From Lentilactobacillus parabuchneri DSM 5707 = NBRC 107865 (GTDB lineage: Bacteria > Bacillota > Bacilli > Lactobacillales > Lactobacillaceae), in the NCBI RefSeq assembly GCF_001435315.1, contig NZ_AZGK01000002.1:76763-140762 (forward strand): 64,000 bases of DNA, in the 5' to 3' direction. Position numbers and translations under genes: made by a program. Below, piece by piece: positions 8,440-18,800 of this stretch. Position 1 is the first letter of the stretch, and each line of letters begins with the position of its first letter. The notes beneath the pieces are model-generated. The model saw only the letters and a list, made by a program, of their open reading frames with translations. It was not told where the DNA came from and searched no databases.

Positions 8440-9612
8440 ATGAAAAACAAATATCCAAGTACCATCGCGAAAGGCTACACATACACATTTTTTTCTTTCT
8501 TTGGGATTACTTCACTGTGGGTCATCTACCTTCAGATGCAAGGATTAACCCTCGTTGAAATTGGTCTTTGTGAGAGTATCTTTCACGTGGCCAGCTTTCT
8601 CTTCGAAGTTCCGTCAGGTGTCTTGGCGGATCGATTTTCGTATCGCTTTTCCCTGTTTTGGGGCAGAATCGCAGCGATTTTATCAGCGGTTATTATTTTG
8701 ATGGCCGATAGTTTTTGGCTGTTTGCGTTAAGTTTTGTCCTTAGCGCGCTTTCTTACAACCTCCAATCAGGGACGATTGACGCGTTGATGTATGACTCGT
8801 TGGTGGCACCAAAGCTTACTGATAGATTCCCAAAAGTGATTAGTAATCTCAATGTCGCCATTGAATTTTCCCAAACCTCCGGAGTCGTTATTGCCGGCTT
8901 TCTGGTTCACTGGCACTTTGAGCTGACCTACGTTGTAGCAATTATAATTGGTGTATTTGGCTTGATTACCGTTTTGTTAATGCAAGAGCCTAGGATTCCC
9001 AAATCAGTGGAGACCCCGGAACAAACCATCCGGACAATTGTAATCATGGCCTATCGCACCTTAAAAAACAACCGTCAACTTCGTGGCTTGATGGGCTTTC
9101 AGGCGCTCTTTGACGGTGTCTGTACCAGTTATTTTTTCTACTTTCAATCGTTAATGGAAACGCACCATTTCTCTGGCACCCTCATTTCACTACTGATGGT
9201 CATCTCAGCGGGAATGGATATAATCGGAATCAAATTGACTCCCTGGATCCAAAAACGATTGTCAAAATCAACTCTGGTCATGAGTTTAAGCGCTGCGCTC
9301 GTCTGCTTATTACTACTGAGCTGGTTTAACTGGATTCCGGGATTGACCGTCCTGTTTTTAACCTCGCAATTACTGGGCGCCTTAATTGAGCCAATTTTTA
9401 GCAGTTATTACAATGAACTCATTGACTCAGAGCAGCGGGCAACCCTGCTGAGCGTTGCGAGCGTTTTGTTTTCAGCTTCAATGATTGTCTTATTCCCACT
9501 CATTGGCTGGCTGGTTCAAACTTGGACGTTTTCCATGGGATTTGGTATTATCGGCTGCATCATTTTACTTTTATTAATCTTAAATAAATTCAAATTGAAT
9601 TTTGCAAACTAA
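8440..9612 (+). CDS. MFS transporter, probable drug/multidrug exporter
   Basis: A 390-residue polytopic protein with about 12 membrane segments. The N-terminal half carries an MFS loop motif, EVPSGVLADRFSYRFSLFWGR, after the second and third segments. The overall pattern resembles exporters of the DHA3/tetracycline-type MFS groups. Substrate unknown. It stands alone behind its own promoter, a short leader peptide and a hairpin hiding its ribosome binding site, which suggests inducible synthesis, perhaps by a ribosome-targeting compound (inference). It ends at a strong bidirectional terminator. Confidence 0.85.
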   Translation: MKNKYPSTIAKGYTYTFFSFFGITSLWVIYLQMQGLTLVEIGLCESIFHVASFLFEVPSGVLADRFSYRFSLFWGRIAAILSAVIILMADSFWLFALSFVLSALSYNLQSGTIDALMYDSLVAPKLTDRFPKVISNLNVAIEFSQTSGVVIAGFLVHWHFELTYVVAIIIGVFGLITVLLMQEPRIPKSVETPEQTIRTIVIMAYRTLKNNRQLRGLMGFQALFDGVCTSYFFYFQSLMETHHFSGTLISLLMVISAGMDIIGIKLTPWIQKRLSKSTLVMSLSAALVCLLLLSWFNWIPGLTVLFLTSQLLGALIEPIFSSYYNELIDSEQRATLLSVASVLFSASMIVLFPLIGWLVQTWTFSMGFGIIGCIILLLLILNKFKLNFAN

Positions 9613-9666
9613 AAGGATGGTTCAAGAAGTCGTACACAAGCGATTTCTTGGACCATCCTTTTTGAT
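9611..9666. terminator. Bidirectional intrinsic terminator
   Basis: AAAAGGATGGTTCAAGAA and TTTCTTGGACCATCCTTTTT form a long stem with A and T tracts at its ends, between the MFS gene and the convergent dsdA. Confidence 0.88.
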
Positions 9667-9690
9667 TTGAGTTTTTAATTAACAATGACT

Positions 9691-10992
9691 TTACGATTTT
9701 AGGAGTGCTTCTCCTTTAGCATGGTCAACACGGCGTTCGCTTTCTGGCATCATACTGCCGCCAGTTGCCCAAACAATATGAGTGGCGTTTTCCGAATTGA
9801 AATCAGGCACTTCTGTAATTGCCCGTTCAATGGCGGTAAAGCCTGCAGCAGCTGATGGTTCAACGGTTATATGCTCGGTATCCATTAACTGGGCCTCGTA
9901 TTTGTAAATTGTGGGGTCTTGGAAAGTCGTGCTGCCAAATAAAAGGGTTCGCATAACTTTGCCGGCAATTCGAGAGGGCCTTCCAACGGCCAAACCATCG
10001 GCAGCAGTCTTGCCATCTAAGCCAATATCAAAGACTGAAATCTCGTTGTTCAGCTTGGTCATCATCCCCAAAGTCACTGACGGCACGTGGGTCGGCTCAC
10101 AGAAAATGGCATGAATATTTTCGCCAATAATTGTTTTCAGCCCAAACGTAACGCCACTTGGGCTTCCGCCAACGCCGGCTGGTAAATAAACAACAACCGG
10201 ATGGTTCTGATCGACTTTAATATTTAAATCATCAAGTTGTTTTTTCAGGCGAACACCCGCGACTGCATAACCAATGAACAGGTCTCGGGACCCCTCGTCG
10301 TCAATGAAATGAATCTGATCATCTTTGGCCGCGGCTTCCCGGGCCTTTGGAATAACAGATGAAAAATCAGTGTCCAACTCAACGACATTCACACCACTAG
10401 CCCTTAACTTGGCCTTTTTCCATTCCTTGGCATCCCGCGACATATAAACGGTTGTCTTGAAACCAAATGTTGAGGCCGCAATCCCGACGCTTAACGCCAA
10501 ATTCCCCGTTGAGGCAACCATGACACCATACTGGGCAAAAAGTTGCTTATACTTGGGTGATCGTAAAATTGCATAGTTATCAGTCGGCTTGAGGTCGCCC
10601 TTTGTCAAAGCCACGTGTTCAGCAAATTTCAGCACTTCATAGATACCACCACGGGATTTAATTGATCCAGAGATTGGCAGTTGACTATCGGCCTTCAAAA
10701 AAAGGCTGCCAGCGATAGCCGTTTGATGATCCTGATTAAATAACTGCTTCATCTTGTCCAATCTAATCAGTGGCGACTCAATGATGCCATGCATATTAGC
10801 AGTTTCGGGAAAGGCCGCCTCAATGAAGGGCGCAAAACGATCCCAGCGGGCAACTGCATCAAATATCTCTTCTTTAGAAAAAGGGAGGTCAGCAGATTTC
10901 CCATAGTCTGGATTCTTCCAAAAAATCGGCTTTTTAGCCATCATTTCTTTTACTTGTGGATACTGGTCGGTCAAGGTCTGTGTATTATCCAT
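9691..10992 (-). CDS. dsdA: D-serine ammonia-lyase
   Basis: PLP-dependent fold-type II enzyme converting D-serine to pyruvate and ammonia. The PLP lysine is in SGSIKSRGG (about residue 114). Other family blocks are MVASTGNLALSVGI, YLPAGVGGSPSGVTFGLK (phosphate-binding glycine loop) and THIVWATGGSMMPE near the C terminus. 433 residues is the normal DsdA length. The ATG follows TTAGGAGATAACCGG. It is monocistronic with no dsdC-type regulator next to it, so it probably serves for detoxification or as a pyruvate source. Confidence 0.95.
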   Translation of the reverse strand: MDNTQTLTDQYPQVKEMMAKKPIFWKNPDYGKSADLPFSKEEIFDAVARWDRFAPFIEAAFPETANMHGIIESPLIRLDKMKQLFNQDHQTAIAGSLFLKADSQLPISGSIKSRGGIYEVLKFAEHVALTKGDLKPTDNYAILRSPKYKQLFAQYGVMVASTGNLALSVGIAASTFGFKTTVYMSRDAKEWKKAKLRASGVNVVELDTDFSSVIPKAREAAAKDDQIHFIDDEGSRDLFIGYAVAGVRLKKQLDDLNIKVDQNHPVVVYLPAGVGGSPSGVTFGLKTIIGENIHAIFCEPTHVPSVTLGMMTKLNNEISVFDIGLDGKTAADGLAVGRPSRIAGKVMRTLLFGSTTFQDPTIYKYEAQLMDTEHITVEPSAAAGFTAIERAITEVPDFNSENATHIVWATGGSMMPESERRVDHAKGEALLKS

Positions 10993-11146
10993 ATCCGGTT
11001 ATCTCCTAAAATTTAATTGCTGGTCATATTGTAGCCCTAATCAATAACGCTGATTGACTGACCCGACAACCTTTACCAAGGTTTAACCATGCTGGCAATT
11101 CCGCGTCACATTAAATACAAATAAAACTTATCATCTCCATGATAGG

Positions 11147-11935
11147 TTACTCATTGACTTGATTGGCACTTGGAGCGTTATTTTTAATGTTTTCGGGCAC
11201 CTTAAACACCTTAACGCGGTTAACGTTGGTATAAGTTCCATCAATTTGTTCAGAAATTGACTTCTTAGACTTTTTATCCTGATACTGCATATAAATAAAA
11301 GTGCTCTGTGGCAAGTGCGTCTTGTTGTCTAACGTGTACTTATAGGTAAACTTCGTAATCTTAACGTTCTGAAGGGCATTTTTTGTGCTTTCACTATGGT
11401 TGGCTTCCGCCAAAATGATCTTCTTGGCAACCATCGAGCCCAGTTTGCCAGCCCCAGTATAAGACAGAACATCTGATGTTTTGGTCTTCTGCAGCTTGAG
11501 GTCATTTTTTAAATAATCCATCGCCCTGACAGTTGCACTGGCAGTCATTTGGCGGCGGACACTTTTAATCAATGGACTATTCTTTGGCAAGACCTGCTTG
11601 GACCAATTATTATCAGCGTGAATATAAACGGTCCGCCCCTCAATGAAGTAGTCGTAATTTTTGACCAAACCACTGACATTATTTAACTTAGCTTGAACAA
11701 CCATCGGCTTTAAATGAAATTTGGCCGTGATTTTTCCCGTGTTCGTTTTATTATTTTGGGTATTTTTGGTTACCAAAACAACGTTGCCAGACTTCAGTTT
11801 CTTGGCAGCCTTTTGCGCCTGATTAACCACCTTCACGGCTTCAGTCGGTTTGGTCTTATTTGATTGATGTGATGAGCACCCCGTCAGTAAAAGTCCAAGA
11901 ACTGCTACAAAAGCAATTGTTATCTTCTTCATCAT
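11147..11935 (-). CDS. Predicted lipoprotein, unknown function
   Basis: A 262-residue secreted protein with a type II signal peptide: MKKI start, hydrophobic core and lipobox LLTGC with Cys near residue 20. The mature part starts with a Ser/Lys/Thr-rich linker, then a beta-rich domain with repeated blocks such as GKITAKFHLKPMVVQAKL and YDYFIEGRTVYIHADNNW, resembling the DUF6612-type lipoproteins of Firmicutes. A weak hairpin (TATCA/TGATA) lies over its 3' end. It is 21 bases downstream of a membrane-protein gene on the same strand and probably shares its transcript. Confidence 0.75.
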   Translation of the reverse strand: MMKKITIAFVAVLGLLLTGCSSHQSNKTKPTEAVKVVNQAQKAAKKLKSGNVVLVTKNTQNNKTNTGKITAKFHLKPMVVQAKLNNVSGLVKNYDYFIEGRTVYIHADNNWSKQVLPKNSPLIKSVRRQMTASATVRAMDYLKNDLKLQKTKTSDVLSYTGAGKLGSMVAKKIILAEANHSESTKNALQNVKITKFTYKYTLDNKTHLPQSTFIYMQYQDKKSKKSISEQIDGTYTNVNRVKVFKVPENIKNNAPSANQVNE

Positions 11936-11956
11936 ATTTCTCCTTGAATAAATTCA

Positions 11957-12481
11957 TTAAACCAAGCTAAATACAGACCACAGCACAACATAAGCGCCTG
12001 TCACAACTGTCAAAGACAACCAATGCGCACGCAAAACTCGCTTAACGGCCGTTGCCCATTTCGAAAAATAGTAATGAGACTTCTTCTTTCGTGTGACCTG
12101 AATAATCTGAAACGCCATCATTGTCGCACAATATATCAAAATAATGTAACTCATGATAAATAACAGGTCAATGGCAATTCCCCGCCAATTACGGCTAAGG
12201 GTCACGAGGGTTAACTGCCAAAGATAAGATCCAAGAATGCCGAAGTAAAGAAAGCCGGGAATCGCGATGGCTAATCTTGAAGAGAAAACGGTGAAAACAA
12301 CGTATACCAATAACAGTAATCCGCCTCTCAGCAGTCCTGCAAGCAAACGGCCATCATTAATTGAAAAAGAGATCTTGATTGCCTGGCTCTTAAAAATTGA
12401 AGAAGCCACAAAAAATGCGGCCATCCCCCATAAAATAAAGATAATATAAGTGGATCGGCGTAATTTTAAGTTATCCAGCAA
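11957..12481 (-). CDS. Hypothetical membrane protein
   Basis: 174 residues with about four or five hydrophobic segments and a basic loop (QVTRKKKSHYYF) before the last one. No family recognised. In size, segment layout and C-terminal pattern (basic stretch, then a long hydrophobic end) it resembles the 176-residue protein at 30504-31034, which may be a distant paralogue. It lies between a secreted-protein gene and a lipoprotein gene, all on the minus strand and closely spaced, so a cell-envelope role is plausible. Confidence 0.6.
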   Translation of the reverse strand: MLDNLKLRRSTYIIFILWGMAAFFVASSIFKSQAIKISFSINDGRLLAGLLRGGLLLLVYVVFTVFSSRLAIAIPGFLYFGILGSYLWQLTLVTLSRNWRGIAIDLLFIMSYIILIYCATMMAFQIIQVTRKKKSHYYFSKWATAVKRVLRAHWLSLTVVTGAYVVLWSVFSLV

Positions 12482-12514
12482 ACCAGTCCCTCCTACTCCA
12501 ATTGATTAATTCAC

Positions 12515-13378
12515 TTAGTCCACCACAATCATTACTTCCGGCTTCCAGGACTTGGCAGTTTTATCAGGTACGACATATAAGCCATAGTGACCATTCACAG
12601 AACTATCCGCCGCACTGGAAACGTGGCTGGAAATAATAGAAGCGTAATATTTCAGTGCATTTGTTGTTTTATGCTTTGCCCAAAAAGCGTAGTACCCCGT
12701 CATTGTCTTGGGATCTACCTGTTTGACCGTAAAGCTGGTGGTCTTGGGATTGGAAATCCCCGCTTTTTCGGCGGCATCTCGGGTGCTGACATCCTGAGTA
12801 GCTAAAATTTTAGCCATCGCATCCAGCTTTTGATCTGAGACATCTTTAGTCAAATTGGCAGCCACCTGATCACTGATCAACTTTTGAAACTGGGACTGCG
12901 GCAAACTCGCCAGCGTCGTCAAATTATCCTGGAAGAACTGTAACGAGCGTTCAGACGAAAGATTCACAATCGACTTGGAAGCCGCGTTCTGTGAGGGATT
13001 AACACCCTTGGTTAAATAACCCCGCCAAATGAAGCCATCTGAGGCATTCCCATAGTTATAAACTTCATAGTAAACGTGCTTTTTGGTCCCATTTTGCATC
13101 ACGACACTATTTTTAACGTACCAAGTTGTATTGGGGTAATTCTTGAGATTATGCAGTCGCTTGGTGTGGGTAGCATTCCACAAATATACCGGACTATTGG
13201 ACTTGGCATGGTACGCCACCGCATGATTACGACTGAGGACTTTCGTCCAAACATAAGTCGATGAAGCAGTCGCTGCGGTATTCGCTGTCGCAATCAAATT
13301 GGTGTTTCCTGAAACTGGAAGACTCGTTGCGGCCACAAACCCAACCGTCATCAACGCGAGTAATAATAACTTTTTCAT
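12515..13378 (-). CDS. Secreted protein with SH3-like/surface-layer-type domain
   Basis: 287 residues. A Sec signal peptide (MKKLLLLALMTVGFVAATS) is followed by a Thr/Ala-rich linker. Residues about 42-125 form a Tyr/Trp/Asn-rich beta domain (blocks AYHAKSNSPVYLWNATHTK, NTTWYVKNSV, GFIWRGYLTKG) like the cell-surface domains found in many lactobacillar exported proteins. The rest is a helical region and a beta C-terminal part with no recognised family. No LPXTG motif. GAGGAAAACACA precedes the ATG. Envelope association through the N-terminal domain is inferred. Confidence 0.65.
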   Translation of the reverse strand: MKKLLLLALMTVGFVAATSLPVSGNTNLIATANTAATASSTYVWTKVLSRNHAVAYHAKSNSPVYLWNATHTKRLHNLKNYPNTTWYVKNSVVMQNGTKKHVYYEVYNYGNASDGFIWRGYLTKGVNPSQNAASKSIVNLSSERSLQFFQDNLTTLASLPQSQFQKLISDQVAANLTKDVSDQKLDAMAKILATQDVSTRDAAEKAGISNPKTTSFTVKQVDPKTMTGYYAFWAKHKTTNALKYYASIISSHVSSAADSSVNGHYGLYVVPDKTAKSWKPEVMIVVD

Positions 13379-13456
13379 TGTGTTTTCCTCCTATGTACTA
13401 GCCAATTAATTATATCAGAAAACATCCCTAAAATATGGCCTATGTTAATTATATAC

Positions 13457-13494
13457 GTAAAAATGCCCGCTAATTTTTTAGCAGGCATTTTTTT
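13457..13494 (-). terminator. Intrinsic terminator of the ABC exporter operon
   Basis: AAAATGCCCGCTAA and TTAGCAGGCATTTT form a stem with one mismatch. Read on the minus strand it ends in a T run, just after the permease stop codon. Confidence 0.85.
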
Positions 13495-13510
13495 CAAATT
13501 GTTAACTTAT

Positions 13511-14734
13511 TTACTTCTGATAGCTCAATCCTCTGCGTAGTCGTTTCCAAAATGACGTATCATCGGTCTGTAAAATCAAGCCTTCATAGATCTGGCCAAT
13601 GTACCAGGTCAATAACCCAATGCTGACAACTAAGATGGCTAAGGAAATTGAAATCTCCATCCCACTGGCGTTGTCGTTAATAATTCTCATCGGCATAAAA
13701 TAAGAAGAGAAAAACGGAACGTAAGACAAAATTTTGGCAATTAAGGCGTCAGAATTACTTTGAAACGGCATCGTCAAGAAGAAGGCAATCATACTCAAAT
13801 AAATTGCCGGCTGGGCCGCCTTGGGTGCATCCTCTGCTTTGGCAACCAGCGCCCCGCTGAACGCCGAAATAATCGTGTAGATAATGACCCCTAAGAAGAC
13901 AAATAACAGGTTGACGTTTAACATATTGCCGATAATCGCGTTCACCAATGACCGGTTATCAACGATGATCGTTTTGATGTTGTCAAGATGCATGGCAATC
14001 TGAAAGAAGCCGTAACCCCCGACAAGGTATACAAGAATCTGTGTCAAAATGACACCAAAGACGCCCAAAATTTTGCCAACAAAATATTTAGAGGCTTTGG
14101 TACTGGAAAAGATAATCTCCATCACTTTGGTCCCCTTCTCTGACGCAATTTCCTGGGCAGTCACTGACGAATAAGTAACTAAAATCATGTAAATCATGAA
14201 GACCAGAATCCAAAATGACGCAATCTTGGCAAAATTGGCGCCACTATCAGACTTCTTGATTTGCGCTTTAAATGACGGCTGCACTGCTAACGACTTCATC
14301 TGCTTGGCACTTAACTTGGCATTGGCTAAATTAAGTTGCTGCTGGGTTTGCGAAAGGAATACGTTAATTTTTGTTTTCATGCCGCCGCCCAGTGAATCAG
14401 TCGAATGATAGGTCCCGGTCACTTGGCGCTTATCAGAGGACAATACCAAGTAGCCGGCAAGCTTGTTGTCGTTAACGGCCTTTTGAGCCGCTGCCGTTGT
14501 TGTTACAGTCGTTTTAACGTCATCCCGATTTGCTTTAATAAATTGTTGGCGTAATGTTGGGTTATCTGAAACGACCGCAATCCGCTGTTGATCCGAACTG
14601 GAGGTTGCACTGGTGTAACCAATTCCAAGCGAAATCGCCAGCAAAATGAACGGCGACAGCACCAACACGATAAAACTCCAGGACTTGACCTGTCTAAGGT
14701 AGGTTTCCATGGCGACAATTAATGTTTTATTCAT
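13511..14734 (-). CDS. ABC transporter permease, NatB/YhaP-like
   Basis: 407 residues in the ABC-2 permease layout: an N-terminal membrane segment (about 20-40), a large extracytoplasmic region rich in Thr/Ser/Lys (about 45-170), then five or six membrane segments with the cytoplasmic block TAQEIASEKGTKVMEIIFSS typical of NatB-like permeases. It overlaps the upstream ATPase gene by eight bases. Members export sodium, drugs or peptides, and the substrate cannot be told here. Confidence 0.85.
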   Translation of the reverse strand: MNKTLIVAMETYLRQVKSWSFIVLVLSPFILLAISLGIGYTSATSSSDQQRIAVVSDNPTLRQQFIKANRDDVKTTVTTTAAAQKAVNDNKLAGYLVLSSDKRQVTGTYHSTDSLGGGMKTKINVFLSQTQQQLNLANAKLSAKQMKSLAVQPSFKAQIKKSDSGANFAKIASFWILVFMIYMILVTYSSVTAQEIASEKGTKVMEIIFSSTKASKYFVGKILGVFGVILTQILVYLVGGYGFFQIAMHLDNIKTIIVDNRSLVNAIIGNMLNVNLLFVFLGVIIYTIISAFSGALVAKAEDAPKAAQPAIYLSMIAFFLTMPFQSNSDALIAKILSYVPFFSSYFMPMRIINDNASGMEISISLAILVVSIGLLTWYIGQIYEGLILQTDDTSFWKRLRRGLSYQK

Positions 14735-15623
14735 TGGTCATCCCCACTTTCATTCTGAAAATTTCATCCAGTGTTGGTGGCTGCTGACTGAATTCTTCAA
14801 TATATCGACCCGCTGTCAACTTTTCGAACACTTCAGGCCCCGCACTGGGATCATCTACCCGCAATAAAAATCGTTTGCCACGAATATTTTGAACCATGGT
14901 AACGTGCGGTAGTTGACGTAATTGATCAGAAGTCCAGTCGGTTGTGACATAAATTTCTGATTTACCAAACTGGTCGCGGACTTCGCTGATCGTTCCATTT
15001 AAAACCATTTCACCCGTCCGAAGCATGACGAGTCGATCACAAACGGCTTCGACATTTCCCATATCATGACTGGAAAAAATAATGGCTGCGCCAAGGTCAC
15101 GGGCCTCAAGAATTGCTTGTTTTAACAAATCCGCATTCACCGGATCCAATCCGCTAAAGGGCTCATCTAAAATAATCAATTTGGGCCGATGAATCAGCGT
15201 CACGATGAGCTGAACTTTCTGTTGATTTCCTTTTGAGAGATCTTTAATCTTGTCAGACTTCTTGCCCTTAACCGCAAACTTCTTCAACCAATCGTCAATC
15301 TGGGGCCGAATCACTTTGGCAGGCTGATTTTTTAATCGTGCCAAATAAACAATTTGCTGTTCAATTGTCAGCTTGGGCATCAAGCTGCGTTCTTCTGGCA
15401 GATAACCAATTGAATCAAAGTCAGCTTCTGAAATGGGCTGGCCATTCCAGCGAATCTCACCATCATATTTTAAAAAGTTGAGAATACTGTGAAAAGTCGT
15501 CGATTTGCCGGATCCGTTTTGGCCGATCAACCCGGTAATCTGTCCGTCCGGAACATTAAAACTCACGTCGTTGAGGGCTTCGACACTACCAAATTGTTTG
15601 TGGAGATGGTCGATTGTAAGCAT
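14727..15623 (-). CDS. ABC transporter ATP-binding protein, NatA/YhaQ-like
   Basis: 298-residue ATPase with Walker A GQNGSGKST (about 34-42), a signature motif in the variant form LSKGNQQKVQL, Walker B LIILDEPFSGLDP and the switch histidine in IFSSHDM. The C-terminal extension (about 215-298) is the accessory domain common in NatA-type exporters. First gene of a two-gene operon with the NatB-like permease, ending at the terminator near 13475. No regulator adjoins it; the next gene is divergent. Confidence 0.9.
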   Translation of the reverse strand: MLTIDHLHKQFGSVEALNDVSFNVPDGQITGLIGQNGSGKSTTFHSILNFLKYDGEIRWNGQPISEADFDSIGYLPEERSLMPKLTIEQQIVYLARLKNQPAKVIRPQIDDWLKKFAVKGKKSDKIKDLSKGNQQKVQLIVTLIHRPKLIILDEPFSGLDPVNADLLKQAILEARDLGAAIIFSSHDMGNVEAVCDRLVMLRTGEMVLNGTISEVRDQFGKSEIYVTTDWTSDQLRQLPHVTMVQNIRGKRFLLRVDDPSAGPEVFEKLTAGRYIEEFSQQPPTLDEIFRMKVGMTNE

Positions 15624-15856
15624 GCAAGTAGCCTCCTTTGTTATCGCTTATCATACCATACGTGAAACTTTTTAAAAATAATTTGATTTATCGCTGAATC
15701 CGTTACCATCGTTAGTCCTATTGGAATTTGGCAACATTAATAATTTTCAATGATGACTCATAATATTTTAATTCAAATTTTGTTCAAATATAATTCATAA
15801 GTTTTTGCTAATATTTTCTCTGTACCTAAATCTTATGTAACTTTGGAGGAACATAT

Positions 15857-18800
15857 ATGAGCAAAAAACTAAGAAATAACGTTTTATTAGCGACAGGATT
15901 GTTGGTTGGCCTATCGACCACGTCTGCGATCGACCATTCCACGGTAAGCGCTGATGAAACATCCCCAACCGCAGCCGTATCTGAAACTGTGAATGCATCA
16001 CAAGCCGAAGAACAGGCAGCTCAATCGGAAACCACAACCTTTCAGAAGCCAGCTGCAGCTGAAACTCCCACAACCGATAATTCGATACCACAAGCATATT
16101 CGACTTCGACAAATGCTACAACTACTCAACCAGCTTCGACGACGCCTGCCAACCAATCTCCCACTGAAGATACCACAGGCACACCAGTATCTAATCAACA
16201 AGAATCGAAATCGACACCAAGTTCTCAATCAACTAACATAAACAAGCAAGTATCATCTCAGACAAATCAGTCTTCAACAGGCAACTCGGTTCAAGAAACT
16301 TCACCTGATCAGTCCACTTCACAAAAGTCCCAAACTCAATCAGAAGCACAAACTGTATCAGATACTAATCCAACATCTGAAGACACTTCAACTACCAAAC
16401 AAAATCAATCAAAGACGAATCAAGCGTCTCAACGCGCCAAAACCAAAAAATATATTCCTTATCATGAAGCGACAGGTGAAAACCAATATGGTCGCATCAT
16501 TTATCGACAAACTGATTCAGAAAATAATTCAAAGTATTATTTGTATGACCAAGAGAAAGATCAATATTTTGAAATTGTTGACGATGAGACCATAGAAGAA
16601 GTTACTGGTGCCGACGCAGCTGGAGTGATTTCTAAACATTACTTTGGCGACCAAAGTGAAATTCCAGAAACTGACCGTCAGCAATTAGAAGATGCCATTG
16701 AAAATGGTGACGACAATATTAAAGAATATAAAGTCGTAACCACTGATGAAAGGCCCGCTGACAACATTCTGGTGTATAACCATGTTGATAAACAATACTA
16801 CAAAGTTGGTGAAGGCCCTGCCGATGCCAAGACCGTCATCGCAGTTCAAATTGATGGTAAATACTACTCATATGACGGAAAAGACCAAAATGGCGACCCC
16901 AAATACACAGAAATAACAGACGAATATAACGAGGCTGAATCAGTCGCTCAGACTTTCTATGCTAATTCTGGCCCAACTGGTGACTTAGATACGATCAAGC
17001 AAGCATATGAAGCGGCCAAAGAAGACGGCACCGTATTGACTCACTATCATCAATATCAAATCGTGACAGGAGCAGAACAGCCTGATTTATCTGACAATCA
17101 ATATTTCACCAATACGGAGACAACACTTTACCATCCTGATGAAACAAACTTACCGACCGACACAAAAATTGTAACTGTGTTTGAAGACGCTTCAGGTAAC
17201 CTTCTAAAATACGAGAAAGATCGGTTTGAACCACTAAGTGCAGCGGAAAAGGCACAATACATGGAGGCCAAACAAAGTACCTCAGAGTCGTTTCCAAACG
17301 GCTTAGTGAAAACTGACACCCTCAAAGACAACCAAGAGTCCTTCGGGAACAGCCAAGCCATCGAAGAAGCCGTTCAAAATGGGCAGGACATCATTACAGT
17401 TGATGGCAAACAGTATAGGATCAATGGCGTCCACAGTAAGGAAACACTTGATGAGCTCGGAGAAAACGTTGCATATTATCTCGATGTTAAACCATTTGTC
17501 GAGAATGAGAGTGTCGTTCCAGAAGGCAATTTGACTGAAGTCGAATCCCCTGCAACAGCCGGTGTCAAAACGACAATTACCGATTACTGGATTTCAAGTG
17601 AGAGCGAAGATAAAGACAAATCCAAACTGATGCAATCTGGGATCAACGCTGGTCATACCCTTAAATTTTCAACGGGAACTGGAGATGGCGAAGAGTGGAA
17701 CGACTATAACAGACACGTCATTTTCACCGGGATTGTCCAAAGTCAACTTGGAAGTGACGGCTATCCTGTCCTGAAGGTCGGGGGCACAACTGAAGCAAAT
17801 GGTACATCGCCTGAATCATTAAGGTACCTCTTCGATGGCTCATCAGATCTTGGAGATGAGACCACCAAAGGATCACGAAAAAACTATGTATCAGGAAAAG
17901 AAATGCCACTGTTCTTAAGTGACGGCAAAGGAAACTATACTTTTGATAGTAGTTTGCATTACACACAACTGCAGGAAGACCAAAACGGCAATTACCGCTT
18001 GGTTGTTTATAATATTCCTAACAAGCCCAATCAGGACAGTACCGGCCAATTCTTCCCATTTGACGAAAAAGAGATGTTCTTCGATTCGCAAGGCCAGCCC
18101 ATCAATTACAAGACAAGCAGCACGTCTGAGGTAACGCCAAACCATTATTTTGGCGTCAAAATGGAATTGGAATATATCCAACCCGAAAATGGCATGCTGG
18201 TTGAGAAACAGGATACAACCAACAAAGAGACGTCAGAAAAACCGATGACCTTTGATTTTAGCGGCGATGATGACTTCTGGCTGTTTATTGATGGCCATTT
18301 GGCACTCGACATCGGTGGGATTCATGACAAAGCATCAGGGACAATTGATTTCAGTACTGGAAAAGTCAAAATCACTGATGCAACCGGTCATGTAACCGAG
18401 CAGGCCAATCTTGATGATGTATTCGCCAATACAGGAATCGATTGGCGAGAAGCCGGCTCAAAACACACAATGAAAATTTTCTACCTTGAACGTGGAAATA
18501 ACCTCTCCAATTTAAAGGTTCAATTCAATCTACAAATACCAACTTACTACTATGCCCAACAAAGTTCCTATGGTGTCCATGAAGCTGTTTCATACGTTTC
18601 TGCTGAAAACCAGCAGTACGATAAGACCGAAACCCCGCTTTACAGTTATGGGGTTAACGAAAAATATGGGGTTGAGCTTGTGGACGAAACCGTCCCTCCA
18701 GTCACACCGCCCGTCACACCACCGGTGACACCCCCGGTAACACCACCAGTCACACCTGAAACCCCGGAGCCCCCGACAACGCCAGAAATACCATCAATTC

